Origin: CAYTRS01 sp964440305
GTDB taxonomy: Bacteria; Patescibacteriota; Minisyncoccia; Moranbacterales; JAKLHP01
Direction of reading: 5' to 3'
Assembly: GCA_964440305.1 (NCBI GenBank)
Contig: CAYTRS010000037.1
Location: 1-5,398, forward strand
Length of the DNA: 5,398 bases
The notes below the pieces were generated by a model. It did not search any database. It was not told the origin of the DNA and was given only the letters and a program-made list of their open reading frames with translations. Numbering within the stretch: position 1 is the first letter of the stretch; each line of letters begins with the position of its first letter. Made by a program: the position numbers and the translations under genes. Positions 4,587-5,398 of the stretch are shown in pieces.

Positions 4587-5398
4587 ATGATTAAAATAGA
4601 ATTTAGCAAGGACTTTAAAGAAATTGTCAGTAAATATGGAAAGGAGCTGAAAATCATTAAAAGTGAACCGGTGCCGGATTTTGAAAAAGTGGAAGCCAAT
4701 CCAGCCGAATTTTCCGAAAAAGCGAAAAAATACGGAAATTTTAAAAATGTAATCCTTATCGGGAATGGCGGATCACGCACCAGCGCTTATGCTTTTTGTA
4801 ATTCCCTGACAAATTTCCGAAATGATGTTAATTTCGAATTTCTAAATTCCGCTGAACCAGCGCTCATTAATAAATTAAGAAACAAATGTTCCAAAGAAGA
4901 CACTTTAGTCCTGGCGGTTTCCAAATCTGGCGATAACATAAACGCTCTGGAGCCATTGATGGCAATGATTGACTATCCCGTTGTGGTTATTACCGGAGAA
5001 AAAGATTCCCCTCTTCGCAAAGTTGCTGAAAAAAGAAATCTGGAAATAATTGAACACCTGGAAGTAAGCGGAAGATTTTCCGGAATGACCTCCTGTGGAC
5101 TGTTTCCTGTTGCCCTGACGGGAATTTCCGCAGAAAAAATATACGAAGGGGCAAAGGAAGGATATGAAAAATATAATGCTTCTATCTCTGAGGAAAGAAA
5201 CGACGCATTAAAGCTGGCCGTGGAGCTTTTTGACCTGGAGCAGGAGGGATTTGTGGAAATTTTTCTTTCAATCTATTCCACTCCGCTTTTTGCTTTTTTG
5301 CCCTTGATTATTCAGCTTATTCACGAAAGTGCCGGAAAAAACGGAATGGGACAGACAATTTTTGGAGACTATTCCCCAGAATCCCAGCATCATACCAA
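4587..5398 (+). CDS. pgi: Glucose-6-phosphate isomerase, 3' end cut by window edge
   Basis: Phosphoglucose isomerase interconverts glucose-6-P and fructose-6-P in the cytoplasm, linking glycolysis to sugar-nucleotide synthesis. The 270 residues visible hold the two SIS folds of the family: GNGGS (59-63), the phosphate-loop motif SKSGDN (112-117), SGRFSGMTSCGLFPVAL (161-177), the catalytic-Glu motif E247-SAGKNG, and ESQHHT (265-270), which holds the catalytic His. The sequence runs off the window there, so the C-terminal catalytic Lys is not seen. The short region before the first SIS motif marks a compact form compared with the roughly 550-residue E. coli enzyme. The phosphate loop has Asp-Asn where SKSGTT is usual. 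The start at 4587 is the only ATG before a stop codon (4566-4568). The nearest purine-rich site, AAGG at 4567-4570, is 16 nt away, so initiation is probably weak or little dependent on Shine-Dalgarno pairing. A related SIS isomerase is possible but less likely, given ESxGK and QHHT. Confidence 0.9.
   Translation, partial: MIKIEFSKDFKEIVSKYGKELKIIKSEPVPDFEKVEANPAEFSEKAKKYGNFKNVILIGNGGSRTSAYAFCNSLTNFRNDVNFEFLNSAEPALINKLRNKCSKEDTLVLAVSKSGDNINALEPLMAMIDYPVVVITGEKDSPLRKVAEKRNLEIIEHLEVSGRFSGMTSCGLFPVALTGISAEKIYEGAKEGYEKYNASISEERNDALKLAVELFDLEQEGFVEIFLSIYSTPLFAFLPLIIQLIHESAGKNGMGQTIFGDYSPESQHHT

Noticed and set aside
4538..4780. Minus-strand 80-codon ORF opposite the start of pgi
   Set aside because: It is a shadow of pgi, which has clear SIS motifs on the plus strand.
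1..5398. CRISPR array, insertion sequence, tRNA or toxin-antitoxin pair
   Set aside because: I saw no spaced direct repeats, transposase motifs, terminal inverted repeats with target duplications, tRNA cloverleaf or paired small ORFs.

Overview
This is a 5.4 kb piece of a draft bacterial genome. It is AT-rich, uses the standard genetic code (the four visible stops are TAA, TAA, TAA and TAG) and contains one scaffold gap of exactly 100 N. A small CxxC...CxxC zinc-ribbon protein, a bacterial-type RNase J, a compact glucose-6-phosphate isomerase and a bifunctional ManC together suggest a member of the Candidate Phyla Radiation (Patescibacteria/Parcubacteria-like). That placement is inferred from family resemblance only; no rRNA or marker gene is present to confirm it.

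Layout, left to right. Positions 1-142 are a leader region with a small hairpin, followed by a plus-strand gene for a 78-residue zinc-ribbon protein with an Arg/Gly-rich tail (143-379). A strong bidirectional terminator (395-424) separates it from the convergent minus-strand RNase J gene (462-2243). The RNase J start lies against the N gap (2245-2344), so its N-terminus and ribosome-binding site are unresolved. Beyond the gap, a good sigma-70-type promoter (2502-2530) and a leader hairpin (2377-2393) point toward RNase J. Next comes minus-strand manC (2537-3916), the bifunctional mannose-1-phosphate guanylyltransferase/mannose-6-phosphate isomerase. A clear terminator (3973-3999) separates it from a minus-strand gene for an unrecognised 146-residue protein (4014-4454). 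The last gene is a plus-strand glucose-6-phosphate isomerase (4587 onward), cut off by the window edge at its catalytic His motif.

The two sugar enzymes make metabolic sense together. Pgi interconverts glucose-6-P and fructose-6-P. The cupin domain of ManC would take fructose-6-P to mannose-6-P, and its nucleotidyltransferase domain would make GDP-mannose from mannose-1-P. The phosphomannomutase between these steps is not in the window.

The most unusual part is the 132 bp divergent region between the 146-residue gene and pgi. It contains a perfect-consensus promoter (TTGACA-17-TATAAT) on the minus strand, whose -35 box overlaps the -35 of a plausible plus-strand promoter. A 7-2-7 palindrome lies within the minus-strand promoter, and an 8-7-8 inverted repeat lies over the plus-strand -10. 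This looks like a regulated divergent switch driving an uncharacterised protein. Otherwise the window is ordinary housekeeping DNA, and no new multi-gene system is evident.
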